Source: JBBQVS01 sp963792705 (GTDB lineage: Bacteria; Chloroflexota; Ktedonobacteria; Ktedonobacterales; Ktedonobacteraceae). Taken from it: a stretch of 64,000 nt of DNA. Shown here piece after piece: positions 18,397-27,066 of this stretch. The stretch spans positions 1 to 64,000 of the forward strand of contig CAWBXD010000009.1 of NCBI GenBank assembly GCA_963792705.1. The letters run 5' to 3'. Below the pieces are notes generated by a model that saw only the letters and a list, made by a program, of their open reading frames with translations, was not told where the DNA came from and did not search any database. The position numbers and the translations under genes are program-made. The number at the start of each line of letters is the position of its first letter. Positions within the stretch are counted from its first letter, which is position 1.

Positions 18397-19755
18397 ATGA
18401 GTAAGCATGTTTCGTTTCAGGGTGGCACCCTTGTTCTTTATGATGTGGATGTACATCCCCCGGCACCATTCAAGCTTGTCAAAGAGCGTTGGCGATGCGA
18501 GGGCTACCATTATGGTGCCATTCAATCCTATCTACAAGAAGAGGCCATACAGGACGGTGTGCCACGTTGGAAACCGCTTAACCTGACCTTACAGGAAAGA
18601 CGCGAACCTCACGATTATCAATCCGAAGCATTGACCGCATGGGACGAAGCAGGACAGTGTGGCAGTATTGTGCTACCAACGGGTGCAGGCAAAACCTTTG
18701 TGGCTATCCAGGCTATTCAACGCGTGAACCGTTCTACCGTTGTGGTCGCACCCACAATAGACCTGCTACATCAGTGGTATGCGCGCCTGGTCAATGCCTT
18801 CGCGTGTGAAGTTGGTGTGTACTATGGTGGCGAGAAAAAAGTGCTACCACTTACAGTAACCACCTATCATTCGGCGGGCGACCTGATTGCAGCATACGGC
18901 AATACCTTCAAATTGATTATCTTCGACGAAGTTCATCACCTTCCCGCGCCCAATTGGGGCGAGGCAGCATTGATGGCTCCTGCTCCCCTACGCCTGGGAC
19001 TGACCGCGACCTATCCAGAGGCGCACGAACAAACAAATGGACGGTGGCGCGTCGATGCACTTATCGGTCCTATTGTCTATACGAAACGGATTGAAGACCT
19101 GCTTGGGCAACAACTGGCACAGTACCGTACCGAACGGATACGAGTTGATCTGTCGGCAGAGGAACGTATACAATATAATGCTGATCACGCTATCTATATC
19201 GAGTTCGTGCGTTCACGACAGCTACAGCGTCGTCACGGTCCCGGCTGGCTAATGGAGCTGATGCGCCTTTCTACAATCGACATAGAGGCGCGCCGTGCCT
19301 TCCTTGCACGACAACGCCTACTACGGCTGCTTGCGAGTTGCGAGGGCAAGTTTTCGGCACTCGACGCGCTCTTACGTGAATACGCTCACGAACACATTCT
19401 TATTTTTACAGAACATAACGCGGTGGTCTACGATATCGCCTCACGCTACCTCATTCCAGCGATCACACATGAGACAAACGCAGCCGAGCGTAAAGCGATT
19501 ATAGATGGCTTTCAAATGGGTACCTATCGCGCACTTGTGACTTCACGAGTTTTGAACGAGGGGATTGACGTACCAGAAGCAAAGGTTGCGATTGTGCTCG
19601 GTGGCACAGCCGGGGCGCGTGAATACATCCAGCGTCTAGGGCGTGTGTTGCGGAAAGTCGAAAATAAAGAGGCGGTCCTGTTTGAGGTTATCGCACGTAA
19701 GACGCTCGACGAAGGCAAATCACAACGTCGTCGCCGACTAAGAAAGATTGACTGA
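18397..19755 (+). CDS. XPB/Rad25-type DNA helicase
   Basis: A 452-residue superfamily 2 helicase, starting at the ATG at 18397. Motifs: PTGAGKT (94-100), FDEVHH (176-181), LGLTATYP, IFTEHN, LNEGIDVPEA and QRLGRVLRK. The N-terminus carries a damage-recognition-like region (FKLVKERWRCEGY...). Compact XPB proteins of this kind occur in archaea and scattered bacteria, where they unwind DNA in repair. The stop overlaps the next start (TGATG, 19753-19757), and that neighbour is the Bax1-type nuclease, the known partner of archaeal XPB. The pair probably unwinds and incises damaged DNA. Confidence 0.9.
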   Translation: MSKHVSFQGGTLVLYDVDVHPPAPFKLVKERWRCEGYHYGAIQSYLQEEAIQDGVPRWKPLNLTLQERREPHDYQSEALTAWDEAGQCGSIVLPTGAGKTFVAIQAIQRVNRSTVVVAPTIDLLHQWYARLVNAFACEVGVYYGGEKKVLPLTVTTYHSAGDLIAAYGNTFKLIIFDEVHHLPAPNWGEAALMAPAPLRLGLTATYPEAHEQTNGRWRVDALIGPIVYTKRIEDLLGQQLAQYRTERIRVDLSAEERIQYNADHAIYIEFVRSRQLQRRHGPGWLMELMRLSTIDIEARRAFLARQRLLRLLASCEGKFSALDALLREYAHEHILIFTEHNAVVYDIASRYLIPAITHETNAAERKAIIDGFQMGTYRALVTSRVLNEGIDVPEAKVAIVLGGTAGAREYIQRLGRVLRKVENKEAVLFEVIARKTLDEGKSQRRRRLRKID

Positions 19756-20987
19756 TGCTGACAGCAGACCTTGTAAGATCGCGCTTACGCCAACGCGGTA
19801 CTCAGCTATCAATAGAAATGCTCGATCTACATGATTCCTACTGGCTTCGTACAGCAACAGAACTCATCGCCTTGTTACAGCAACACATAGGTCGTTCACA
19901 GGCAGTATTAGACAAGGCACTCGAAACCTACGAAGGAGAGCGTATCGACTATTTTGTGGTACGCGGACTCGCAAAAGTACTGACTGACGCTGCAACCCTC
20001 ACACCTCCAACTCCGCCGCTGCCGCCATTACAGCTTCGTGAACGTCTCTTTTCCTATGGACCCGTTTTCGCTACGCCTCATATGTTTCAGAGCCACACAC
20101 GGCAGGAAGTGTTAGAGCGTGTTGCAAACGAGCTAGCTCTTTCTACACAAGATATCGAGTCAGGACTATTTACAGATAGGCCAGCAGCATTTGTACTTAG
20201 CGATACAGGACCTCAATGGACACCCGAGAGCTTGTTGGTACGCTATAACTTGGAGTTGGCACGTGGCGTATTGTATTGGGCAAGTCAGATGCAGATCGAG
20301 GCACACAGCAATTATAAAGACCTGTGGAAGTTTCTAAAATTCTTCAAACTGATGTTCTGGGTGACTTCGCAAGAAGACGGTTATGTTGTCGATCTGGATG
20401 GTCCCATCTCGCCCTTCGTGAGTGCAACGACGCGCTATGGAAGACAATTCGCGGCATTCCTGCCCGCGCTTCTCTTATGCGATAGATGGCATATGGTCGC
20501 GGATGTACGTTCGCCCATCACACAAAAAATGACGACGTATCGCCTTGACCATACTTCCGCGCTACCCACACATTTCAAGCAAAGCGGCGAATTCGACAGC
20601 CGTTTAGAGGCCGATTTCGCCCAAGAATTCGAGGAAAAATTCGGCGGTAAACGCGGTAAATGGCTGCTGACACGAGAAGACGAAGTGCTTGTGCTAGGTG
20701 ATACGGTGATGATACCTGATTTTGCCTTGACACATAAAAATACTGGACAACGAATATTGATAGAGTTAGTTGGCTTTTGGCATCCCGACTACCTGCGACG
20801 AAAAGTCGAGAAGGTGCGAGCCGCGCAATGCCAAAACCTGCTGTTGCTCGTCTACGAAGGCATCAACCTGAGCAGAGAGGCACTTCAAGATGTACCAAGC
20901 GAAGTTCTGTATTTTAAGAATAAACCAGTGCTAAAGGATGTAATGATGGTGGTGGAGGCAATGGCAGAACGGATAATGGATTTGTAG
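19755..20987 (+). CDS. Bax1-like nuclease (DUF790)
   Basis: A 410-residue protein translationally coupled to the XPB helicase (1-bp overlap). The N-terminal 270 residues are helical and carry the DUF790-type opening (MLTADLVRSRLRQRG... FVVRGLAKVL). The C-terminal part, about 280-345, is a PD-(D/E)XK nuclease core: DSRLEADFAQEF, then VMIPDFALTHK and ILIELVGFW with the acidic/acidic/Glu pattern, followed by LLLVYEGINLS. In archaea Bax1 binds XPB and cuts 3' of DNA bubbles, so the role here is nucleotide-excision-type repair by inference. The strand ends in convergent orientation with a glycosyltransferase 18 bp away. Confidence 0.85.
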   Translation: MLTADLVRSRLRQRGTQLSIEMLDLHDSYWLRTATELIALLQQHIGRSQAVLDKALETYEGERIDYFVVRGLAKVLTDAATLTPPTPPLPPLQLRERLFSYGPVFATPHMFQSHTRQEVLERVANELALSTQDIESGLFTDRPAAFVLSDTGPQWTPESLLVRYNLELARGVLYWASQMQIEAHSNYKDLWKFLKFFKLMFWVTSQEDGYVVDLDGPISPFVSATTRYGRQFAAFLPALLLCDRWHMVADVRSPITQKMTTYRLDHTSALPTHFKQSGEFDSRLEADFAQEFEEKFGGKRGKWLLTREDEVLVLGDTVMIPDFALTHKNTGQRILIELVGFWHPDYLRRKVEKVRAAQCQNLLLLVYEGINLSREALQDVPSEVLYFKNKPVLKDVMMVVEAMAERIMDL

Positions 20988-21005
20988 GAGCTTTAACTCA
21001 TTTCA

Positions 21006-22481
21006 TCAACCGTTTTCAAAAGCAATAGTATGCCTTTGTTTATAGAACAGGATGAACAGAGAAACAAGTAGTCCAATAAGCACTACACCAAAGGTGATAG
21101 CATAATAAATGAGCCAATTCGCTTGTGTCCTATATTGTGGCGAACCTACGATGTAACTCAGTATGCAGGTAAAGGTAAAGTACCAGAGCATCGTGATCGT
21201 TAACCCTTTAGCACTCGGCCCTTTTTTCGTCCATAGAGGTGCTATCGAGAGCGCAATCCACGGCAAAAGTGCGGGGACATACCAGGGAAAGACGTGCGCG
21301 TATATGGCTAGCGTGACTCCGGTCAGAAGCAACACTCCTACCTCTATACTCATGCTTCTCCGCAGACGCCCAATCAGCACAGAAGCCAGAGCAGTACTGA
21401 TTATCAGTCCCTCAACGACATAAACAACATTCTGTATGATGCTGTGTTTTATATGTAGGTTCGTTCCGGTAATAAATAATACATTTTGTACAACTCCGAT
21501 ATGAGCTTCCCCCTGACTGGTGATTGCGGCAATTGGTCCTCCGCTTCCCAATAGATAACCATGACCGAGGAGAAGAAAGGGCGCGTAGCCTAGCACAATT
21601 GTCACCACGCAAGCCACGAGTAGTCTCCAGTCGCGTCGCTGCATCAGTACAAGTAGCAAGATGATAGGGTATAACTTCGTAAGCGTCGCCAAGCCAATCA
21701 TTATGCCTACAAGAATCCGTGAATGTTGTTTGAATCTAACTGCACACAAAACCGCAAGTACGCTAAAGGTGATTGTTACTGCATCAATATGGCTCTCGAT
21801 GGCAAATTCGACAATAGGGAGTGGACACCATGCGTAGAGAAGCGCGTAACGTGGGTCTCGTCCCTTATAAGTGAGTAATGCCATGAGTGCGACACACGTT
21901 ACAAGATCGCATAGAATAAGGAGGCTCTTGAGTCCAATAAGTTTCGTTGGGCTTAAGAGGTATCCTAGTACAAAATAGAATTCTGCCCCTGGAGGGTACT
22001 TTGTAGGAGTATCACGAAAATCACTATGGGTAAATAAGACGTTACGCAGTGGTATCAGTAGCTGATTTTTAGGGGCATACTGATATGGGCTATAACCATG
22101 TACAATCACCCGTGCATCCCACAAATACCGCCATGCGTCAGGTGATAATCCAGGAGATAGGTTTATGAGCAGCAAACGAAAAATAATCGCTCCAACAAAA
22201 ATAATACCTAACTCATACCAAAGAAAGCGTCTGCTTGTCTGTTTACTTGTCATTATCCATAAGCCTGCTACAAGGTAACAGAGAAAGCAAAAAGCCCAAG
22301 CCACGATAAACGAAATCATTTGCCGATGTAGTTGAGATGCGGCTAACGAGAGTATTACATAACTGAATACTGAAAAGAGTAGAAGTACGAAGAGAATACC
22401 TAATCGTCTACGTGGATGTAGTGTAAACGAAGTGGAGCTATCGTGAAGAGACGATGCCTGGGGCTGTAAAGCGAATGACAT
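21006..22481 (-). CDS. Membrane glycosyltransferase, GT-C/GT87-like (DUF2029)
   Basis: A 491-residue polytopic protein with about eleven membrane segments. An early loop motif, SPDAWRYLWDARVIVHGYSP (the acidic residues are the usual polyprenyl-phosphate-sugar transferase signature), is followed by a second loop with YPPGAEF. This fits GT-C mannosyl- or glucosyltransferases that use lipid-linked sugars outside the membrane, for glycans or glycoproteins of the envelope. The substrate cannot be told. The start at 22481 follows a weak AGAGGTACC ribosome-binding site; a tiny ORF lies upstream. Confidence 0.75.
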   Translation of the reverse strand: MSFALQPQASSLHDSSTSFTLHPRRRLGILFVLLLFSVFSYVILSLAASQLHRQMISFIVAWAFCFLCYLVAGLWIMTSKQTSRRFLWYELGIIFVGAIIFRLLLINLSPGLSPDAWRYLWDARVIVHGYSPYQYAPKNQLLIPLRNVLFTHSDFRDTPTKYPPGAEFYFVLGYLLSPTKLIGLKSLLILCDLVTCVALMALLTYKGRDPRYALLYAWCPLPIVEFAIESHIDAVTITFSVLAVLCAVRFKQHSRILVGIMIGLATLTKLYPIILLLVLMQRRDWRLLVACVVTIVLGYAPFLLLGHGYLLGSGGPIAAITSQGEAHIGVVQNVLFITGTNLHIKHSIIQNVVYVVEGLIISTALASVLIGRLRRSMSIEVGVLLLTGVTLAIYAHVFPWYVPALLPWIALSIAPLWTKKGPSAKGLTITMLWYFTFTCILSYIVGSPQYRTQANWLIYYAITFGVVLIGLLVSLFILFYKQRHTIAFENG

Positions 22482-22494
22482 AGGGTACCTCTGA

Positions 22495-22617
22495 TTAGAA
22501 TTCGTCCTCTGGTTCGTCTATTGTCTCTGGTATCCCTGCACCTCTGTAGAGAGTCTCCATTGGAAAATCATGCCACTCTTCAACCGTTATATACCCTGGT
22601 TCTCTTCGTGCTACCAT
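22495..22617 (-). CDS. Putative 40-residue acidic protein
   Basis: Starts at 22617 behind a strong AAGGGGG site and reads MVARREPGYITVEEWHDFPM, ending with an acidic EPEDEF tail at 22495. It lies 13 bp upstream of the glycosyltransferase and could be its leader gene. The ribosome-binding site is the main support; no family is recognised. The YITVEEW segment vaguely recalls the start of Uma2-type proteins, so a remnant is possible. Confidence 0.4.
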   Translation of the reverse strand: MVARREPGYITVEEWHDFPMETLYRGAGIPETIDEPEDEF

Positions 22618-22778
22618 GATGAAGCCCCCTTGAGATTCCATGCAAATTATTGACACTTACGTCTATTATACTACTAGAACTTATTCTTTATAAGTACCAG
22701 GAAATGGTATACCAAATTGCTCATGTAGCACATTGATATTATGCTTATCTTTTGGCGTCGTTTCTTTTTGTATGTCTG

Positions 22779-23423
22779 TCATGAATCCAGCGCATCCTTC
22801 AACGGCACCAACCTCTTTTGCAACGCATAAATTGCTGCCTGTGTCCTATCAACCAAATGCAGTTTAGACAAGATGTTAGACACATGCGTCTTAACGGTCT
22901 GTTCGCCAATGGAAAGCTCGAGCGCGATTTCGTGGTTGGAGCGACCACGCGCAATGAGGATGAGTACATCACGTTCGCGAGGAGTGAGTTCGTCGAGAGG
23001 GGACTGTTGTTGCATTTCGCGTAAGACTTTCGCGGCTACCATTGGGTGCAGAGTGCTTTCGCCACGCGCGGCGGCACGCACTGCCGAGACGAGTTCTTGT
23101 GGACTGCTATCCTTGAGCAGGTAGGAGAGCGCACCAGCTTTGATGACGCTGAATATCTGGTCGTCTTCGTAGTATGAGGTGAGGATAATTATGTGCGTGG
23201 TCGGTGTGGTACGTTTGATTTCACGCACCGCCGTCATGCCATCCATTTTGGGCATCAGCAGGTCAAGCAGAATCACATCGGGGAGCAACGTTCCTACCAT
23301 CGCCACCGCTTGCTCACCGTCTCCACATTCGCCCACAACACTGATATCTGGTTGTTGCTCTAGCAGAAAGCGTAGTCCTTGTCGGACAACGGCATGGTCA
23401 TCAACAAGAAGAATCCAAATCAC
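22779..23423 (-). CDS. NarL/LuxR-type response regulator
   Basis: 214 residues. The receiver domain (VDDHAVVRQG, phospho-acceptor Asp54 in ILLDLLMPKMDG, then the conserved Thr/Ser and Lys in ILTSYY... LLKDSSP) is followed by a LuxR-type HTH (LTPRERDVLILIARGRSNHE, then GEQTVKTHVSNILSKL). Its start overlaps the stop of the sensor kinase gene by 4 bp, so the two form a coupled two-component operon. Targets are unknown; the gene pair downstream of the kinase promoter region (25031-26785) is a candidate. Confidence 0.95.
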   Translation of the reverse strand: MIWILLVDDHAVVRQGLRFLLEQQPDISVVGECGDGEQAVAMVGTLLPDVILLDLLMPKMDGMTAVREIKRTTPTTHIIILTSYYEDDQIFSVIKAGALSYLLKDSSPQELVSAVRAAARGESTLHPMVAAKVLREMQQQSPLDELTPRERDVLILIARGRSNHEIALELSIGEQTVKTHVSNILSKLHLVDRTQAAIYALQKRLVPLKDALDS

Positions 23424-24925
23424 ACATATACCTCTCGTGGTAAACAGACATGCAGACGTGTGCCATGACAGGGTTCGCTATGCAAGAAAAAGGTGCCGTG
23501 TAGCTCCTCGACGCGTTCTTGCATTAAGCGCAGGCCAAGCCCATGCTGTACATCCAATTTCGCGGGTTGAAAGCCTTGACCATTATCTGTAATAGTTAAC
23601 GACACTGCTTGTGGTTGCGGTTCCAGCGTCAGCGTAATCATACTTGCGTTAGCATGCCGCGCCGCATTTGTTACCGCCTCTTGCGCGATACGCAACAATG
23701 TGTGCTCTATCCTTGCATGTAGTGGAACGGCGGTGATGTGCGTTGTTACGGTGATACCGAGGCGCGTGTGATACGCCTTGGCGAGTTCCTCTAACAATTC
23801 GGCAAGTCCTAACTGCTCAAGTTGCGATGGACGAAGTTCTAAGAGTAGAGCACGCATCTCGCGTATCATGTTCGTAGTAGTCTGTTCGAGTGTTGCTATC
23901 TGTGGCTGTACAGGTGAATCGACGGGAACGGCTGTTTGTAGTCCACCCGCGATCATCCTGAGTGAAAAGAGGTCCTGCGAAATGGCGTCGTGCAGTTCAC
24001 GCGAGATACGTGAACGCTCAGCTAGACGTGCGTTTGATTCCGCCAGTTCTTTTTGTTTCGCCATACTCAACGCCAGTTGCTCAGCCATACGGTTAAACTG
24101 GTATTCCATCTGCCCCACCTCATCTTTCCCTTTCACCGGAACACGTTGCGCGTAATGCCCATCAGCAAACAGAGTGGTAGCAGTGGCAAGATTGCGTAAA
24201 CGGCGTACCAGTCCAAAGGTTGTCACCATACCGAAGAAAACGCCAATAGGAGTAACAACGAACAGTAAGATAATGCTACTTCCTATAAACAAGGCAATAG
24301 ATTTAACGATAGTGCTTTGATTAATTGAGGCTAGCGGTGTTTGTGTGTAAAGAGTGCCAATCAGTTTATGTTGAACGTTCCATACCGGCTCTACGGCATA
24401 AGCGACACTGTATGTTGTTAAAGAAACATTTGTATCACTCTTGGAGGTTCCTTTTAAGGCGTTCTCAATACTATCAATCCTATCTGGCAAAAGGCGCGCG
24501 CTAGATGCTCCTATAGGATAGCGTTTAGGATAGGAGGTTGCAACGATATGTTTGTCGGGCGCAATGAGAAGCACGAAGGTGAACGCTTGCGGTTCGACCT
24601 GATTGCCGTTGATATAAGGCACAACCACTACTTTATCGTTAGTGATAGTTTCGCCCAGCGTTGCCGTAACTCCATGATCGCCCAACTGAATTACAGGATG
24701 CGTTGTATTCAAAGTGCCATTCTTGACTCTCGCCGAAACACTTTGTGCATATTGCTGCGCGGTCAAGCTTAGCTTGCCAACAATGCCACCTCCACTTTTC
24801 AAAATATAAAAAGCAAGAAACGCAAACAGGGCAAGTTCTAATATGAGGACAGGAAGAACCGTCACCAGCACATATGAAATTGTCATGCGAGCCTGTAAGC
24901 CCGACCAGCGACGCGTTCGTTGCAT
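23420..24925 (-). CDS. Sensor histidine kinase (HisKA_3 type)
   Basis: 501 residues: membrane segment at about 15-42; an extracytoplasmic sensor region (45-205) of single-Cache/CHASE-like character; a second segment at 208-236; HAMP (RRLRNLATATTLFADGHYAQ onward); a short coiled coil; the HisKA_3 domain with phospho-acceptor His312 (RISRELHDAISQDL); and a HATPase_c end with TNAARHANAS and GQGFQP...GLGLRLMQERV. It is the partner of the NarL-type regulator, which overlaps its end by 4 bp. The signal is not evident from the sequence. LiaS/NarX-like kinases of this form usually report envelope stress or small ions. Confidence 0.95.
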   Translation of the reverse strand: MQRTRRWSGLQARMTISYVLVTVLPVLILELALFAFLAFYILKSGGGIVGKLSLTAQQYAQSVSARVKNGTLNTTHPVIQLGDHGVTATLGETITNDKVVVVPYINGNQVEPQAFTFVLLIAPDKHIVATSYPKRYPIGASSARLLPDRIDSIENALKGTSKSDTNVSLTTYSVAYAVEPVWNVQHKLIGTLYTQTPLASINQSTIVKSIALFIGSSIILLFVVTPIGVFFGMVTTFGLVRRLRNLATATTLFADGHYAQRVPVKGKDEVGQMEYQFNRMAEQLALSMAKQKELAESNARLAERSRISRELHDAISQDLFSLRMIAGGLQTAVPVDSPVQPQIATLEQTTTNMIREMRALLLELRPSQLEQLGLAELLEELAKAYHTRLGITVTTHITAVPLHARIEHTLLRIAQEAVTNAARHANASMITLTLEPQPQAVSLTITDNGQGFQPAKLDVQHGLGLRLMQERVEELHGTFFLHSEPCHGTRLHVCLPREVYV

Positions 24926-25030
24926 GTGTGGTGTGCCTCCATGTCAATAGATGAATGTAGTAGGCTTGCCCTGTCCTACCCATGCCGCCTACAGAGCAGA
25001 TTCGTGATTTAATTGTACCAAATGGATGTA

Positions 25031-25615
25031 TCAGGCTCCTACAGGTGGCGTTACAGGCTCTTGGACCACCACAGAGACATCCCTTTCCACAGGCGTTTTC
25101 TTGCGTCTGCGCTGAGAGAGCAAGAAGGCGAACAGACCATAGATTGGAATGAGACCAATGAACCACCCTAGCCAAAGTGGAATTGCAGGTGGAGCGGTGG
25201 CCGTAATAGGTGCATCAACACTAGCTTGTCCTGCAGAGCCATTGACTACGATATGCAGGGTCCATACACCCCGAACGGGAATCTCTGCCGCCCCATTGAC
25301 ACCATTATGTCCATCGGGTGTAAGACCAGCACGGACAGGGGTCGCGTGAATGCCATGCGCGGGTACAGATGTGACGTTATAGGTCAAGGTACTCTGTGTT
25401 TGCGTGGTAATGGCAAAAGGCAACGCGTACCCTGCATTAGCAGGGTCTTTATACAGGTTCAGAGTAAGCGGGTATGGACCAGCATTTATATGCTCGACAC
25501 GTACTGGCGTATCGCCATGTGTTGTTGCCACGATTGATATACCAAGGTCTACGAGCACAGCAAATAACGCAAGCACTCCGACAACAAGCAGTATATATTG
25601 AAGTGTTTTACGCAT
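25031..25615 (-). CDS. Membrane-anchored YtkA/FixH-like protein
   Basis: 194 residues: an N-terminal anchor (LLVVGVLALFAVLVDLGIS), an extracytoplasmic immunoglobulin-like domain of about 110 residues with GPYPLTLNLYKDPANAG and GVWTLHIVV (the pattern of YtkA-like domains), then a second membrane helix (IPLWLGWFIGLIPIYGLFAF) and a basic/Pro tail. YtkA-like proteins are found with copper handling and cytochrome oxidase assembly. Its ribosome-binding site is contained in the end of the upstream gene (gap 3 bp), so the two are translationally coupled. The copper link is inference. Confidence 0.65.
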   Translation of the reverse strand: MRKTLQYILLVVGVLALFAVLVDLGISIVATTHGDTPVRVEHINAGPYPLTLNLYKDPANAGYALPFAITTQTQSTLTYNVTSVPAHGIHATPVRAGLTPDGHNGVNGAAEIPVRGVWTLHIVVNGSAGQASVDAPITATAPPAIPLWLGWFIGLIPIYGLFAFLLSQRRRKKTPVERDVSVVVQEPVTPPVGA

Positions 25616-25618
25616 GCA

Positions 25619-26785
25619 TCACCTCTCTAGCGTTTGCAGAGACATCCCTACATTGCGACCAAGCCAAACTCCTACATAGGTTGCAAGAAAGCCGATGAGC
25701 AAGGCAATGACAAAACCAATACCATACGCGTAGAAAAAGTAAAACGCCAGATAGGGCAAAAACAGTGGCATGGGTAGACCTGCGATTAACGCGGTGAGCG
25801 CGAGTACAAGCGTCAACTTCCGTGAGGACCATTGCTTACGTTGTGCGCGGTACACAAAAATGTCGATGAGAATCGCTACAATAACGGGAGCGATAAACCA
25901 TTCCTTTGCCACAACCGATATGAGTGGTGCATGACCGCTGCGGTAAACCAAGCCTTCGGAGACGCGGAGATACTCTGTTACAGGCTGTACAAACAATGCC
26001 ATCACACCTGCGAAGAAGAGGTAGACAACCGAAACCGATGTTGCCGCCCAACGCCAGGGTACTACGTACTTTACAGCAACAAATGTAAACGCAACAACCA
26101 GTCCTGCTAACAGTGGGAAGAAGGTGATAGTCACGTTTCCAAGAGTAGGAGAGTTTTTGTCATCGAGCGCATCGAAGAGGAGCAACGTGAAAATGCTAAG
26201 CATTATTGCAAAGGAAACAATCGCACCAATATACGCAGTACGCTTCGTAGCAGGTGTTCCAACTCGCAGGTTAGCAGCCGAGAGCAACATATAGGCCGCA
26301 CCAAAAGCTACTACAGCCATACCGAAGGCAAACATAATATGAAAAGGCGCCCAGATTGCTACATCAATACCATAGAGAGCATGCCAATAACTGTCCAGAG
26401 GAAATGCGACGGCGGCATTGAGTGCCGCGAAGCCAACGATATACGCACCCAACGAACCATGAAAGAGGTCTGCAAATGGTGTACTATGTTGTGCGACAAC
26501 TGTACTCTTTCGCGCCCACATACTCTCGATAATGACTGCTGCCAGACCTGCAATACCACTCAGCGCGACACCCACGAGCATCATCTGGTGTGGCGGAATA
26601 AGTGTTCTATCGCGCCCAATATACTCGTGCCATTGAATGTCCCAGGACGTACCAAGGAAAAAAATTAACGAACCAAACGCTGCCGTCAAACCTAACACCA
26701 GTCGCAGTGTCTGCACCGATGCAAGCGAACGTTCAAGCGATATAGGATGTCCTAATGTACCTGTACGATCTAATGCTTTTGCCAT
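25619..26785 (-). CDS. Polytopic membrane protein coupled to the YtkA-like protein
   Basis: 388 residues with about ten membrane segments. The first periplasmic loop has DIQWHEYIGRDRTLIPPHQM, with two His and acidic residues that could bind metal. A further segment pair carries FAFGMAVVAFGAAYM. No named family is recognised. The stop codon is 3 bp from the next start and its last codons provide that gene's ribosome-binding site. The conserved-looking His-rich loop and the YtkA-like partner suggest copper or haem-copper oxidase biology, but I cannot show this. Confidence 0.6.
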   Translation of the reverse strand: MAKALDRTGTLGHPISLERSLASVQTLRLVLGLTAAFGSLIFFLGTSWDIQWHEYIGRDRTLIPPHQMMLVGVALSGIAGLAAVIIESMWARKSTVVAQHSTPFADLFHGSLGAYIVGFAALNAAVAFPLDSYWHALYGIDVAIWAPFHIMFAFGMAVVAFGAAYMLLSAANLRVGTPATKRTAYIGAIVSFAIMLSIFTLLLFDALDDKNSPTLGNVTITFFPLLAGLVVAFTFVAVKYVVPWRWAATSVSVVYLFFAGVMALFVQPVTEYLRVSEGLVYRSGHAPLISVVAKEWFIAPVIVAILIDIFVYRAQRKQWSSRKLTLVLALTALIAGLPMPLFLPYLAFYFFYAYGIGFVIALLIGFLATYVGVWLGRNVGMSLQTLER

Positions 26786-26819
26786 GAGCTAAATCCTTTG
26801 TGTGCATAATGGAATGTCT

Positions 26820-26929
26820 GTAGGGACCGATTTATCGCATCCGGGGTGGAGAGGGGCAACGTCGGCAACAATTCTCTGCGGCAACGTGTGCCCCACCCAG
26901 CCCCCTGGACGCGATAAATCGGTCCCTAC
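26820..26929. repeat. Palindromic miniature element, copy 3 (intermediate type)
   Basis: 110 bp: 23-bp arms (26820-26842 and 26907-26929) of the TAGGGACCGATTTATCGC type with one mismatch. The centre is different from the other copies and has its own GGGGTGG/CCACCC pairing. It sits in the 281-bp gap upstream of the gene at 25619 and downstream of the ABC permease; I see no other feature in that gap. Confidence 0.8.
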
Positions 26930-27066
26930 CAAATATCCCTTCATCCCTTCAAAAAAACCTACTATTGAAAGCAAGGGGATGCCCTTGCCACACTCACATG
27001 ACCCTATTATTATATACGTTGCTCTTTCCCGTAGGTTGAACGATTGCTTTATAAAGAGCAGAACGT

